Source: Byssochlamys sp. IMV 00236
Lineage: Eukaryota; Ascomycota; Eurotiomycetes; Eurotiales; Thermoascaceae
DNA: 34,930 bases
NCBI GenBank assembly: GCA_001931875.2
Contig: MSJH02000649.1
Coordinates: 1 to 34,930, forward strand
Direction of reading: 5' to 3'
Shown: positions 1-11,535 of the stretch, one piece after another
Position numbering within the stretch: the first letter of the stretch is position 1
How the letters are laid out: the number at the start of each line of letters is the position of its first letter
The notes under the pieces: generated by a model
The model's input: the letters and a program-made list of their open reading frames with translations, nothing else
Databases searched by the model: none
Told to the model about the DNA's origin: nothing
Made by a program: the position numbers and the translations under genes

Positions 1-3000
1 AGATAAAAATATAAAAATATTACTAGAGGCATTTAAGGAAGTAAGAAAGAAACTACTACTTTATTATCTTACTTTATTAAGCTAGGTAATATTATTATCT
101 CTCTAATTTTTACGCACTAAAGAAATAAAATCCTTAATAACTATCGGGTTAATATTATATATATAGAAGTATTAGTAACTTTTAGCTATTATATTTTATA
201 AAAGATAGTCTTTATAAGAAATATTTATAATAAATAGGGCTATAAGTCTTAGTATTAGCTTTACTAATAATATATTAATAAATACTTTCTTAATATAAGA
301 GATTTAATAAGCCCTTAATATATTAAGATAAAATTTTTCTTTATAATAGTATTATAATATATTAACTAGGGGTATTTTCCTTAAACTTAGTATAGCTTTT
401 TAAGTAATAAAACCTGCCTTATAAAATATAGCGTATTATTAATAGGCGTAAGTAAATAAATAAGATAGTAACTTAATAGTATTAAAGGTTATAAGAGTAA
501 TCTATTAGGGATTAAATTTACCGAGCCCTAAATTATATATAAAAGGTATAAGGTAAAGAAAGCTTATTTACACTATATAAATGCAGTAATTCTCTTAATT
601 TTCTCTTCTCTTAAGTATATAATTTTTCTTTATTACTTTATATTTATAATGCTATTTATCTCTTTCTCTTAAGTTTAACGTCTGCTTTATATAGTAACTA
701 TTAAAAATTATACTATAAGTATATCTTTATATAAATATCTCGAGATTAAGATATATTAAGCGATTCGAAAATATTACTATAATAAGATTACTATTATTAG
801 TACTTATACTTAAACTAACTCGTCGGAAATTTTCTAAGGCGAGAAGAAAAATAAGGAGTTTAACTAGTAACGTCTAACTACTTTTATCGTTAGTAACGAA
901 CTCTAAATATAGTACTTTCCTAAATATAATTACGTCGAATATTACGCTAAGCTTATTATTACGTACTTTAATATTTAAAAATAAAGTAAATATAAAGTAT
1001 TAATACTATTCTCGAGAGTTAATTTTATTTCCTTATTTTACTTAAATACTTAAAAGGCTCTCTAAGCTATTAATTTAAAAGAGCTTCTGCTTAATATTAA
1101 TATAGTTATTCTAAGCTTTATTTATCGCTTAAATTAGCTAATAAGTATTATTAAATAGTAAGGGGGTATTAATAGCTACTTTAAATAAGTAGTAAAATAG
1201 TTTAATAATCGAGTAGTAGCTTTTATAAGATATTAAGTATTATTCTAAGGTAATATTTCTAGAGAAGTTATATATTATCTTACCTCTTCTTAGCCTATTT
1301 ATAAGGTTATTTACTTTAGTAAGCTAGGCAGCGTAAAGAAAGAAATTAGGCTAAATACTTATTTAGTAACTAGAAGATAATCTTCTATTCTTAGTAAACT
1401 TATTAAGTAATAAAACGTTCTTAAGCTATTTATTACTCTCTTAGCTTTAGATTACGCAATTATTAGAAATTATATTATACTTAGAAGTATTATATACGAG
1501 ATAAAAAATTAACTTAATATACTATTTATATCGGCGAACTTTATAAATCTTAAAGTTAAAATAATAGTATAAGTAGCTATTAGAAGCAGAATTAAGTTCG
1601 GGTACTTATATATTATCTTAGATAATATAGCCGAGAAATACTTAGAAGACCTCTTAAATAAAAGAGAAAAGAGTATACTAGTAAGAAAATTATATTTATA
1701 CGAAGTAGTTTAAGATATACTATATTATTATCTCTTTATAGGCCTATTAAAGGCTATAGATATTAAGTTTAAGCAGTTAAAATAATATAATAAAAATAGT
1801 GCGTATTTAAAACTATTTATCTTTAAAGAACGTTAATTTTAATATAAATATATTTAAGTATATATAGCTTTAGCGTTTAGTAAGAGTTTATATTAAGATA
1901 TTAATGCGATTTAAAGAAAGCTATATTAAATTCAGGGTTATATAAGTATAGGGGTTAATAATACTTAACCGCTATACTTTTATAACTTATATTTAGTTTA
2001 ACTTACTATAATATAAGTATTTTATACTTATTTACGCTTCTTAATAACTTAAGAGATATATAAAGAGTATAAAAACTTTATAGTTATATAAAAATTATAT
2101 TAAGTAATATTAATACTAGGCTTATAGTAGTTTCTTAAAACTTAAAAGAGATATTTATAATTAGAATAATTTAACTTTTAAAGCTATAAAAAAGAGAATA
2201 TAAGTAGTAAAATAAGTATTAAACTAAGAAAATAAAACTAATAATAGTATTACTACTTATATTATAGCTAATAATTAGTAGTTAATTATTTATTTTTATA
2301 ATAAGGTTTATAATAGTATTATAAAATTATATCTAGAAGCTTTAAAAGAGTATTTATATTAAGCTAGTTAAGCTTTACTTTATTAATAGAAGAGCTTTTT
2401 ATAAGAGCTTCTCGCAAGTATATAAAGTTAATATTAATAGGGCTAAGCTCTATAAACTGCAGATAATAACCCCTCTTCTTAGAATAATTATTGTCTGCTG
2501 CGCTATTATAAGTCTATAGTATAATATCTCTTTAGCTATTATCTCTATTACTTATTTTAAAGGTTAATTAATATATTTAAAGTAAGAAAGTAATAATATC
2601 TAATAGTAAAATACTTACTGCTTAAATAAGTATATTAGTAATATAATTATTCTCTAAATCTATATTATACTCTTAGTATACTATTTAGCGAGAATTAAGT
2701 AGCTATATATTTAGCCTTATTAATAATAAGAATTTTAGGAGAAACGTATAGTAAGATTATAAGCGAATTATTTAGGCGCAAGTTATCTAAACTAATTATA
2801 TATGCGAAGGCTAAGGTAAATCTATTTGCCTTAGTTAATCGGATAAGAGCTTCGATTATAAGCTTAAAGGGAAAATAAGTACTTATTTATACTTAGACTT
2901 TATCTTTTAAGATTAAGAGAATTGCCTCCTATATATTAGCCCGGCGTTATATATATAATATAAAGTCCGAGAGACTTTTAACTATTTTATTTCGTAAAAA

Positions 3001-4329
3001 GTAGTTTTCGCAGGGTAAAATAATAATAGCTAAGGTATTAACCTTTAGCCTTAATCCTAATAATAGTATATCGATATATTCTTAATATAGAGAGTTAAAT
3101 ATACCTCTATATATTAAGATAAGGTTCTTATAATTAGGCTATAAAATAGCTTCTACTTATCTAATTAAACTAAATATAGCGTCTTAAGTAAAATAAACCT
3201 CTTTATAGGCTATCTATAAGTAATGCTTAAAAGATATATTTAAATTCTTCGCTATCTGCGTATTTAATAGGGGTAAGTAAATAAATTAAATAGAAAATAT
3301 ATAGTATAGAAATATATAAGGGTATTTTTATTATTAATAGATACTATAGTTAAGAAAAAATAGTATTAAAGGTAAAATATTCTATAGTACTTAGTTTAAA
3401 TAAAGATATAAGTATTCTAAGTAGGTAGGTATCTAAAGATATTAGTAAACTTACTTAGAGATTAAACTCCTTATTATAGCTAATAGTTTATCTCTTATAG
3501 CTAAAACGTTTTTTTTAATATAGTACTATAATATAATTTAAATAGTTAGGCTTTTACCTATTAAGCTAAAGCTTACTTTTAAATAACTTAATAATACTTA
3601 TATGCAGGCAATCTCTTAGCTATAAGCTATGCGTTAAGACTAAAATCCTTAAATAATTACTCTATAACTAAATCTAGATACTAAAAGTTTTACTAATACT
3701 AAGGCGTTATTTATACTTATAGTTATTAAACTCGAGTTATAATCTAAAAAAATAATCCGCAGGTTATAAAGATAATTAATTCTATAGTAAGTATTATATA
3801 TAGCTCTTTAAGTTATAAAAGGCTAATTACTATCCTCGAGCGCTAAAGTATAATAATTTTAAGGTTTATTACTATATCTCCTTAGTACAGTTTAATTACT
3901 ATAGCTTAATATATAGCTACGCCTAATATATTTTAGCTAATAGAGTTAAACTTATATATAGTAATAATTACTTATATAGTAAATTATAAGAAATATATAT
4001 AATTCTAGTAATTTATAAGAATAAGAGCTAAGAGAATATTATAATATAAACCTATAAAGGTATAATAAGTTCTATTACTTATAAGAATAAGGGCTTTTAC
4101 TCGTAGTTTAAAGGGCTTAGCTATATAGTTTATAATAAAGTTACGCAATTAAGCTAGTTTATCTATAGCTATTTAGCCTCTTAATAGCTAATTCTAGACT
4201 TATACTATAAGTTATTATATATCTTAGCACTATATTAAGTAAAAGAGTATATAGTATTAACTATAAAAGACGTCCTTAAATATTAGTAAGATTTCGCTCG
4301 AGAAGAAAAAAAAAAAAAAAAAAAAAAAT
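1..4329. other. Unidentified RIP-degraded block ending in poly(A)
   Basis: This AT-rich stretch has no intact reading frame and no family I can name. CG dinucleotides and short GC-richer islands (around 780-1000, 2450-2520, 2760-3010) survive here more than in the R copies, suggesting a different age or milder RIP. Plus-strand frames can be read for long distances if TAA/TAG are taken as former CAA/CAG/TGG codons, but this is weak evidence because RIP also removed TGA. I looked for reverse transcriptase, integrase and transposase motifs on the plus strand and on part of the minus strand and found none that convinced me. The block ends at a 23-A run, which would fit a plus-strand non-LTR retrotransposon or another reverse-transcribed sequence. 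It could equally be an unrelated DNA element or degraded host sequence. No similar block recurs in the window. Confidence 0.4.
4306..4328 (+). repeat. Poly(A) run, 23 A
   Basis: Uninterrupted run of 23 adenines, the longest homopolymer in the window, preceded by GAAG and followed by TGTCCG. It may be the poly(A) tail of a retrotransposed sequence on the plus strand. No flanking target duplication could be recognised. Confidence 0.85.
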
Positions 4330-5295
4330 GTCCGTTCTCTATTTAGCCTAGCGAATAAGGCCTATATAGCGAGTAAACTATATATAGTCTCTTCTTTATA
4401 GAGTCCTTCTTAGTTAGTATTACTTTTTTCTTTTATTCTTTAATTATTACTAGGTACTTCTTTTTTTAATCGCCTACTTAGCTTAGCTATAAGTAAGGCT
4501 AGCTTATAGCGAAATAGCTTAGTACTATTTAATTATCTTTTCTAGGTCTACTATACCTTTATAAAGCGTACGCGCTAATATTAAATTTATACCTATAGTA
4601 TAATTATTCTCTATTTAGTTAAATAATAATATATAAAATCGGCCTATTAAAATAAATCGGCGTAAAGTAACTGTAATAGAGATTAAGACTTTACCGTATA
4701 TTATAGACTTTATCTCGTTTATTATTTAAGTTACTCTTATAGTAAGTATAGTAAAACGCTTTATCTTCTACGCTATTATATCTTCTTAGTATAAGTTATT
4801 TATAGTAAATTTACATACTCTTAGTAGTATTATATAAGAACTTATACGTCTTATATAAAAAACTATATATAGAATAGTTAGGATAATATCGCTATTTTAA
4901 GTACTTTTAGCCTTAATTAAGTAACTGCGATAAATCTTAATAATGCTTTTTACTTATTTTTCTCCTTAACCCTTATATTATTTACTATTATTTTAGATAT
5001 ATAACTAAAATAATATAAAATGTTAATAATATATTTTCTATAAGTTTCTTCCTTTAATTATTCTCGGAATTTATATCTCGATTTTAAGTAAAATAACTTA
5101 CCGGTAAATAGTCTAAATCTCTATAAGTATTTAATACTTTTCGTTACCTTACTTTTATAAGTAATACAAGGCTTAGCTAAGATTACTAGATTAGCTCTAT
5201 TAATAGTTTTCTTAAGATTAAGTATAAGTAGTCTTAAGGCTATTATATTACTCTTTATAGTAAATTAATATATAACTATAACTTTATAGTTAGTT
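4330..5295. other. Unidentified degenerate sequence left of R copy 1
   Basis: This stretch of about 970 bp has no recognised family. On the minus strand one frame reads through most of it with only TAA/TAG interruptions of the RIP type, giving a basic, Ile/Leu-rich product, but no motif supports a function. CG-containing patches (4340-4380, 4550-4700, 5080-5110) remain. It stops matching anything else in the window exactly where R copy 1 starts. It is unrelated by eye to the sequence left of copy 2 (protease coding) or copy 3 (tail of copy 2). Confidence 0.35.
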
Positions 5296-5727
5296 TATAA
5301 GGTAAAATTATATATATAAGTAAACTTCCCCTTTAAGAATTTAATATTATTCTATATATTAATTAATAGAGCTCGTTTTAAAGATTATAAATATATATTC
5401 TTTTTTTAGATTAGTTTACTATAGCGTAAGTTATTAAGGTTTAAAGATTTTACCTTAATTAGTAAGCTATAGTAAAAAAATTAAAATAAGCTAGTACTAC
5501 TTCTTATTTTAGATTTTTTAATAATAAAGTTTTATCCTCTTATATCTTAATAAAATAAAGTCGGATTAAGCTAAATTTTTAATATATTATAGAGTCGAAT
5601 TAAATATATAAAATAAATTAATTTTTATCTAAATTTAACCTAATTTAATAAAGATATAAGGAGTTAATATTTAGGCGAGAATTTTAATAAGGTTTATTAA
5701 GCCTTATTTAGTAAAATATTAAATTTC

Positions 5728-6063
5728 AGATTAATAAATTACTAAATAATATAAATTTTTAATTATTAAATTATTTTTAACTAATAAATCTTATAATAAT
5801 AAACTATTAAATTATAATATTAGGCTATAATTAAAGGAGATCTATAACTTATATTAGTATTTAACTATTATTAAAGATATACTTATAGATTCTTAAGTTA
5901 ATATAGCTATTATAAAGTTAACTATTATAAGATATTTAAACTAGTTATTCTAATAATAGATAATATAGAGCTAAAGCTTTTAAGCTATATATTAATTTAA
6001 AACTTCTATTTAATTAAAAATTTAATAATTAAAAATTTATATTATTTAGTTATTTATTAATTT
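5728..6063. repeat. Inverted-arm unit in R copy 1
   Basis: Two 45-bp arms, 5728-5772 and 6019-6063, are inverted copies of each other (43 of 45 positions by my alignment) and enclose about 246 bp. The right arm has the same sequence and orientation as the units of the tandem array that starts 1.2 kb further on. The unit lies just past the C-terminal end of the readable gag frame. It could be a MITE-like insertion fixed in the R family or a structural palindrome of R itself. It is present in all three copies. Confidence 0.75.
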
Positions 6064-6893
6064 AAAACTTAATCTAGTCTAATTATTATAGCGCTTTATA
6101 TTCTAATAATAGTTTAAGTTATAGAAAATAGCTTAAAAATAGTTAAAGATCTTATTAGCTATTTAAAAGAAGAGGCTAAAATCTTTATAAAATCTAAAAA
6201 ATATATATATTATAGCTTTTCTATTTAGGCAGCTTTAAATATATATAATATAAAGATATTTACTTTTATAATAATTAGTATTTATTTTAAGCTTATTCTT
6301 AATCTATAATAGCTAATCTTTAAATTTAAGGTTTTTTCTATTAATAAGCAAGAGAGAGTTAAATAATTTAATAAAATACTAGGGCTAATTACTTATAGGT
6401 TCTAGAGTACTTTTATAATTAAAATAAAGGGCTATATTAATAAGAGCCTTTTTATATTCTTTTTAATTATAGATAAGTTCTATAACTTATTATTTAATAT
6501 CTTTAATATAATATTTCTCCTAGTAAAGCTAGTAAGTAAGGTTATTATTATTGTTTTTATATTTAATATTATAGTTATTTAAATGCTTAATATTCTTTAA
6601 TTTATAAATTTTATTTTAAAGGAAATTAATAATAAAATATTAGATTCTCTAGATTTTTATAAGGTTTACTTTTAGCTTCTTATAAAATTTATCTAATATT
6701 ATATTCTTTAGCCTATTATCTTAATAATATAAGATATAATAAATATCTTTTATAGGTTCTTATTTAAGCTATTTATTTTTATCTTTAGAGTTATTTTAAT
6801 AGTAATTAAATTTATTAATAGGCTTTATTATAGTAAGAATTTAATTTAAAGGTTTAGTATTTTATTAAATAGTAAGTAAGCTTCTTAAATAGT
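6049..6893 (-). pseudogene. Gag-like pseudogene of R, copy 1
   Basis: This is the counterpart of the frame that is clearest in copy 3 (30298-31140). Read on the minus strand with TAA/TAG taken as Gln/Trp codons, the frame gives about 270 residues. It is hydrophilic, rich in Lys/Asp/Glu/Asn, and has a segment like fungal Ty3/gypsy Gag (a 'short phrase around DRKNFEFEDQLL', then 'RNKLxINADYY' and 'IQSRLGRKAI'). It ends near the inverted-arm unit. No CCHC knuckle is visible and no pol follows within copy 1. The start codon is not determinable because ATG is normally mutated to ATA. Confidence 0.5.
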
Positions 6894-7225
6894 ATAATAC
6901 GCTTAAATAAGAAGCTTAAGAAATAAAATAAGATAAGTAAAATAAGCTTAAAGTAATATTACGCTTAAGTAAACTAAATTAAATTTATTAAAGATTTAAC
7001 CTAATAAAGTAATATAATAAAGAACTTTAAGCTAAAAAAGAAAAGAAAGAAGAATTTAAGGTAAAAATCTAAATACTTTTATCTTTAAAATTCTTTATTT
7101 CTTAATCTCTTTTTAATATAATAAGCAGTTAATAGTTTTACTAGTAGTTTTACTTTACTATCTTTTCTTATAGCTTTAATTTATCTTATAGCTATTATAA
7201 TACTTATTTAGCGCTATAATACTAT

Positions 7226-7945
7226 TAGTAAGAAATTTAGTAATTAGAAATTTAATAGTCGAAAATTTATATTAATCGGTTATTTATTAATTTAAAACTT
7301 AGTTTAATTTAATAATAAGAAATTTAGTAGTCGAAAATTTAGTAGTTAAAAATTTATATTAGTTAGTTATTTATTAATTTAAAACTTAGTTTAATCTAGT
7401 AGTAGAAAATTTAATAGTCGGAAATTTATATTAGTCGGTTATTTATTAATTTAAAACTTAATTTAATCTAGTAATAAAAAATTTAATAGTTAAAAATTTA
7501 ATAGTCGCAAATTTATATTAGTTAGTTATTTATTAATTTAAAACTTAGTTTAATCTAGTAATAAGAAATTTAATAGTTAGAAATTTATATTAATTAATTA
7601 TTTATTAATTTAAAACTTAGTCTAGTTTAATAATAAGAAATTTAATAGTTAAAAATTTATATTAGTCGATTATTTATTAATTTAAAACTTAGTTTAATTT
7701 AGTAGTAAGAAATTTAGTAGTTAGAAATTTAATAGTTAAAAATTTATATTAATTAGTTATTTATTAATTTAAAACTTAGTTTAATTTAATAGTAAGAAAT
7801 TTAGTAATTAAAAATTTAATAGTTAAAAATTTATATTAATTAGTTATTTATTAATTTAAAACTTAGTTTAGTTTAATAGTTAGAAATTTAGTAATTAAAA
7901 ATTTATATTAGTTAGTTATTTATTAATCTAAAACTAAGTAATTTA
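7226..7945 (+). repeat. Tandem array in R copy 1, 9 units
   Basis: Nine units of roughly 70-90 bp, each ending in TATTTATTAATTTAAAACTTAG (the last is diverged, ending AAACTAAG). Each unit has one to three copies of a 14-15 bp submotif of the form GAAATTTAGTAGTTA. A minority of submotifs keep CG (AGTCGG, TAGTCGG). The unit core matches the right arm of the inverted-arm unit at 6019-6063. Unit number differs from copies 2 (10) and 3 (6), so the array expands or contracts independently. Confidence 0.95.
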
Positions 7946-9130
7946 AAATTTTATTATATTAAAGAAAAATATTTAAATAGAGTAAGAGTTAGTAAATAGC
8001 TCCTTTAATATACTTTTTAATATTATATAAGCTTAAGATAATAATTATTAATAAGATTTATTATTAACTCTTTTAATTTACTTTAATAATTATAAGAAGC
8101 TATATTTTTATTAAAATAGTAATAGCTATTTAATTATCTTTATTCTTTAATCTTATAAGGAGTTTATTTATAACTATATTAATTATTAATAAACCTAGTT
8201 CTCTATTATAATAATATATACTATTAATATATATAAATCTTAGGGTATAATACTAGACTAAGCTATATTAAATCTTACTTATTTAAAGTTTATAAGAAGT
8301 TTAAACTATATAGCTATTTCTTAAGTAAGGATTTTTTTTAATATTTTATTTAAGGAGCTGTTTAATTACTAGAGACTTTAATATAGGCTAAGTAATCTTA
8401 GAGACTAGTAGAAGGTTAATATAAAATATTAGAGGTTTTAGCATATAAGTAAGTATCTTATTACTTTTTTTTATACTAACTTATAATCTATATTATTAGG
8501 TTATTTATATTATTCTTTTTACCTCTTTAACTTCTTCTTTTAATATCTTAGATACTATAATATTATATATAAAGAATCTAGAGGCTATAAATAATAGTAG
8601 AGGAAATAATAAGTAAGAATTAAAGAATTTAAAGGCTATAAATAATAGTAAAGGAGATAGTAATAATAAGTAAAAATTAGAGAATTTTATTAAGAGATTA
8701 TTTAATATTTAAATAGATTAATTAGAGGTTATTATTTTTAGCTGTTATAAAAGCTTACTTTTAAAGTATTTTTTTCTATTTAAAATATTAGCTTCTTATT
8801 AATCTGTTTAAAATATTAATATTAACTACTATAATATTATACTTTAGCTATTTACTATTTATATTAAATTCCTTATTTTTTCTCCCCTTTTTTATTTTCT
8901 ATTATAGCTTTATATTTCTATATTCTTTTATTACTTTTTTATTATTATTAGGTCTTCTTCTACTATTAGTAATTAGTATTATTTATTACTTTTACTATAT
9001 TTCTTCTTATTTAAAATCTTAAATTTATTTAGAGAGTAATTATATTTCTTCCCCTTTAAATTTATAATAGAGAGAGAATTTATACCTTATTTTTTAAGTA
9101 TAAAAGAGTATTTCTATCTCTATCTTTTTT
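7946..9130. other. R internal region right of the array, copy 1
   Basis: Conserved in all three copies (19591-20700 and 31946-33060), but I cannot assign a function. Both strands can be read with only RIP-type stops between about 8000 and 8400, so direction cannot be decided. A block at about 8570-8690 is partly duplicated here (CTATAAATAATAGTAGAGGAAATAATAAG-like, two tandem versions), whereas copies 2 and 3 have one. From about 8870 on the plus strand is strongly pyrimidine-rich. Confidence 0.5.
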
Positions 9131-10285
9131 TTTTCTTTTTCTTTCTCCTTTTAATATAATAGTAAGCCTACTTACTTATAGGCCTTATTATATTTTACTT
9201 CTTTTATTATTATATATTATTTTCTTTATAAATTTTATAGCTAGAGATTATCTAGAGTAATAGCCTTTAATTTAAGTTATTAAGATTTATATAAAAGTAA
9301 ATATATTATTTATAGAGGTAATTATTATTAACTTACTAGAAGCCTATAATAAGCTATATTATTACTTCTCTATTAGCTATTATTAATTTAATAGCTTAAG
9401 TCTAATTTATTAAGGCGCTTAGCTAATTCTTTTATAGCTTACTAATTATTTTAATAGGTTTATTTCTTTATTTTATTATTACTTCTCTATTCTATTATTA
9501 TTCTTTTACTTTATTATTATTTTTTTACTTTATTAACTTTTTTATTTTATTAGCTCCTTTAATAGCTTAGTAGCTTAAATATTAAAAAAGAGAGATTAAG
9601 GCAATATATTAAACTTAAGAATAAGCTAGCTATATTAAATAAATATATTCTTACTTATTATATAGGTTGCTTTAAGGCTAATATTTATACTATTAGCTTA
9701 TCTTAAAATTCTCTAATTTTAGGCTTTATAAATCTAGTAAATATAGAGATTTTAGCTTTTTTATTTCTCTTAATTTCTATTTAAATCTTTTAAACTTCCT
9801 TTAAATATAGCTATAAGAGAAAGTTTAAAACTACTCCTTTATTTTATTAGCTTTTTTATTTTTTTACTTTATTAACTTCTCTATTCTATTAGCTCCTTTA
9901 CTCCTCTTAGTTTTTATTTAAGTCTCTTAAACTTTTTAGAAGTATAGCTATAAAGAAGCCTTTAAAATTACTTTAGATAGTCTTATACCTATTAAAAAGA
10001 TAAAGGCTAGCTTTTTTACTTTATTATATTTATATAGCTCCTTTATTTTATTAGCTTTTTTATTTCTCTATTTTATTAGCTTCTTTATTTTATTAGCTCT
10101 TTTACTTCTCTTAATTTTTATTTAAATCTCTTAAACTTCTTAAAAGTATAGCTATAAAGAGGCCTCTAAGATTACTCTAGATAATTCTATACTTATTAAA
10201 AAGATAAAGGCTAGCTTTTTTATTCTATTATATCTATATAGCTCTTTTACTTTATTAGCTTCTTTATTTCTTTACTTTATTATAC
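9131..10285. repeat. Pyrimidine-rich stretch with internal tandem duplication, R copy 1
   Basis: The plus strand is dominated by CTTTTATTTTATTAGCTCC-like motifs. A segment containing AGTATAGCTATAAAGA occurs at 9941 and again at 10145 (204-bp period), each followed by CTTATACCTATTAAAAAGATAAAGG-like sequence. A third, more diverged version starts near 9814. Copy 3 shows only one version (around 33740) and copy 2 only one (around 29405), so the expansion is private to copy 1. No coding potential is recognised. Confidence 0.7.
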
Positions 10286-10286
10286 T

Positions 10287-10510
10287 TACGCTAGTAATAT
10301 TAGCTATAATAATACTAGCTATACTAGTAGTACTAGCTATATTAATAGTACTAGCTATAGTAGTATTAGCTATATTAGTAATATTAACTATATTAATAAT
10401 ATTAGCTATATTAATAATATTAGCTATATTAATAATATTAGCTATAGTAATAATATTAGCTATAATAATATTAGCTATAATAGTACTAGCTATAATAATA
10501 TTAGCTATAA
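10287..10510 (+). repeat. Triplet-periodic AGCTAT minisatellite, R copy 1
   Basis: About 13-14 units of AGCTATANTANTACT (15 bp) or AGCTATATTAATAATATT (18 bp). Unit lengths are always multiples of three. RIP has turned likely TGT/CAG-type positions into TA. The equivalent in copy 3 (33845-33955) is about half as long. In copy 2 the element breaks off exactly at the start of this repeat. Confidence 0.9.
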
Positions 10511-11423
10511 GGTAGTTTTAAAATAAAAAGGTTATTAGTTTAAATCTAGCTTTAAATTTTATCTTTTTTTCTTTTTCTAGTTTATTCTCTCCCTTAAATT
10601 AATATATTTCTATATATTTTATATATAGTATAATATGCTTAAATATAAAAAAAGATAATTTAACCTAAGGATTAGTTTTAAATAGTTTAAAATTATAGAG
10701 TTAAGGTCTTATAAGTTTAAGCTAATTATTATTTCTCTATATATAAAAGGTAGAGGTTTAGCGCGAATATTACTAGATTACTAGTTTAAATTATATAATA
10801 AGTTTTACCTTATTATCTTATATATAATACGCCTAGCTAAGGGGTTTAAAGGCAGTATTTATATAGTTTATTATCTTAAGGTATATACTAAATCTTTAAA
10901 TTAAATATTAAGCTATATATTTTACTTAGCTTAATTAGCAGTACTTAATAATTTCTTATAGCTTACTCCTCTTTAGCTATAAAATATTTAGTAAAAATAA
11001 ATACCTAGTTTTTACTTAGCTAAAATCTTGCTATTTTAATTTATAAAAAGACTTACTACTTCTTAAACTTAGATAAATTAAAGACTTACTCTATATTAAT
11101 CTATAGATAATATTTATTATATAAGCGATTTCTCCTATAATTTAAATAATATAATTATATTATTTTATATATTATTATAAAACTAATACTCTTATAATTA
11201 TACTTAGAGTATTAAATAAAGAACTTTAAAAATTAATACTGCTTTTTATATAAATAGAATTTAATTTTTATTTAAATTATAAATTACTAGTAAAACTCTT
11301 TTCTTTTACTTAATTAAATCTCTAGATAATTTAAGCTTTTTTAATAGTATAATAGATAGTTAAATAAAATTAATTTAATAATTATTAAAAAGCTTAAAAG
11401 ATAACTTAATTAGTAAAGAATTA
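10511..11423. other. Right part of R copy 1
   Basis: Shared with copy 3 (33956-34868), absent from copy 2. It contains a T-arm-like hairpin at 10534-10550 followed by a T-run at 10563-10569, and a slightly GC-richer patch at 10760-10880 (GCGCG, ACGCC, AAGGGG). No frame could be assigned to a family on either strand. Confidence 0.45.
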
Positions 11424-11535
11424 TATTAAGTAAAGCGGCTTATTAAGCAAAATAGCTTATTAAGTAAAATAGCTTATTAAGTAAAGCGGCTTAATTACTA
11501 AGTAAAATAGCTTACTAAGTAAAATAGCTTAAATA
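11424..11535 (+). repeat. 17-bp tandem repeat, R copy 1
   Basis: About six units of TAAGTAAARYRGCTTAT, with two units keeping the unmutated AAGCGGCTTAT form and one keeping GCAAAA. The same repeat is entered in copy 3 at about 34871 and continues to the last base of the window. Confidence 0.9.

Noticed and set aside
1..4300. Various long frames on both strands taken as a host gene, LINE reverse transcriptase or transposase.
   Set aside because: Several frames look equally open once RIP stops are ignored and none shows a convincing catalytic motif.
5296..5720. Left end of R as an LTR.
   Set aside because: The start TATAAGG could be a mutated TG, but the sequence does not recur at the right side of copy 1 or anywhere except the left ends of the three copies.
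6400..6800. Plus-strand hydrophobic frame (Ile/Phe/Leu-rich, membrane-like) in R.
   Set aside because: T-rich RIP sequence yields hydrophobic residues by default; the minus strand gives a hydrophilic frame with Gag-like pattern in all three copies.
7226..7945. Array as a CRISPR or centromeric satellite.
   Set aside because: No unique spacers, and it is confined to a fixed place inside each R copy, so it is an internal minisatellite of a mobile element.
10440..10560. A complete tRNA gene ending in the T-arm-like hairpin.
   Set aside because: The required acceptor stem does not pair and no anticodon arm forms; only the T-arm-like part is supported.
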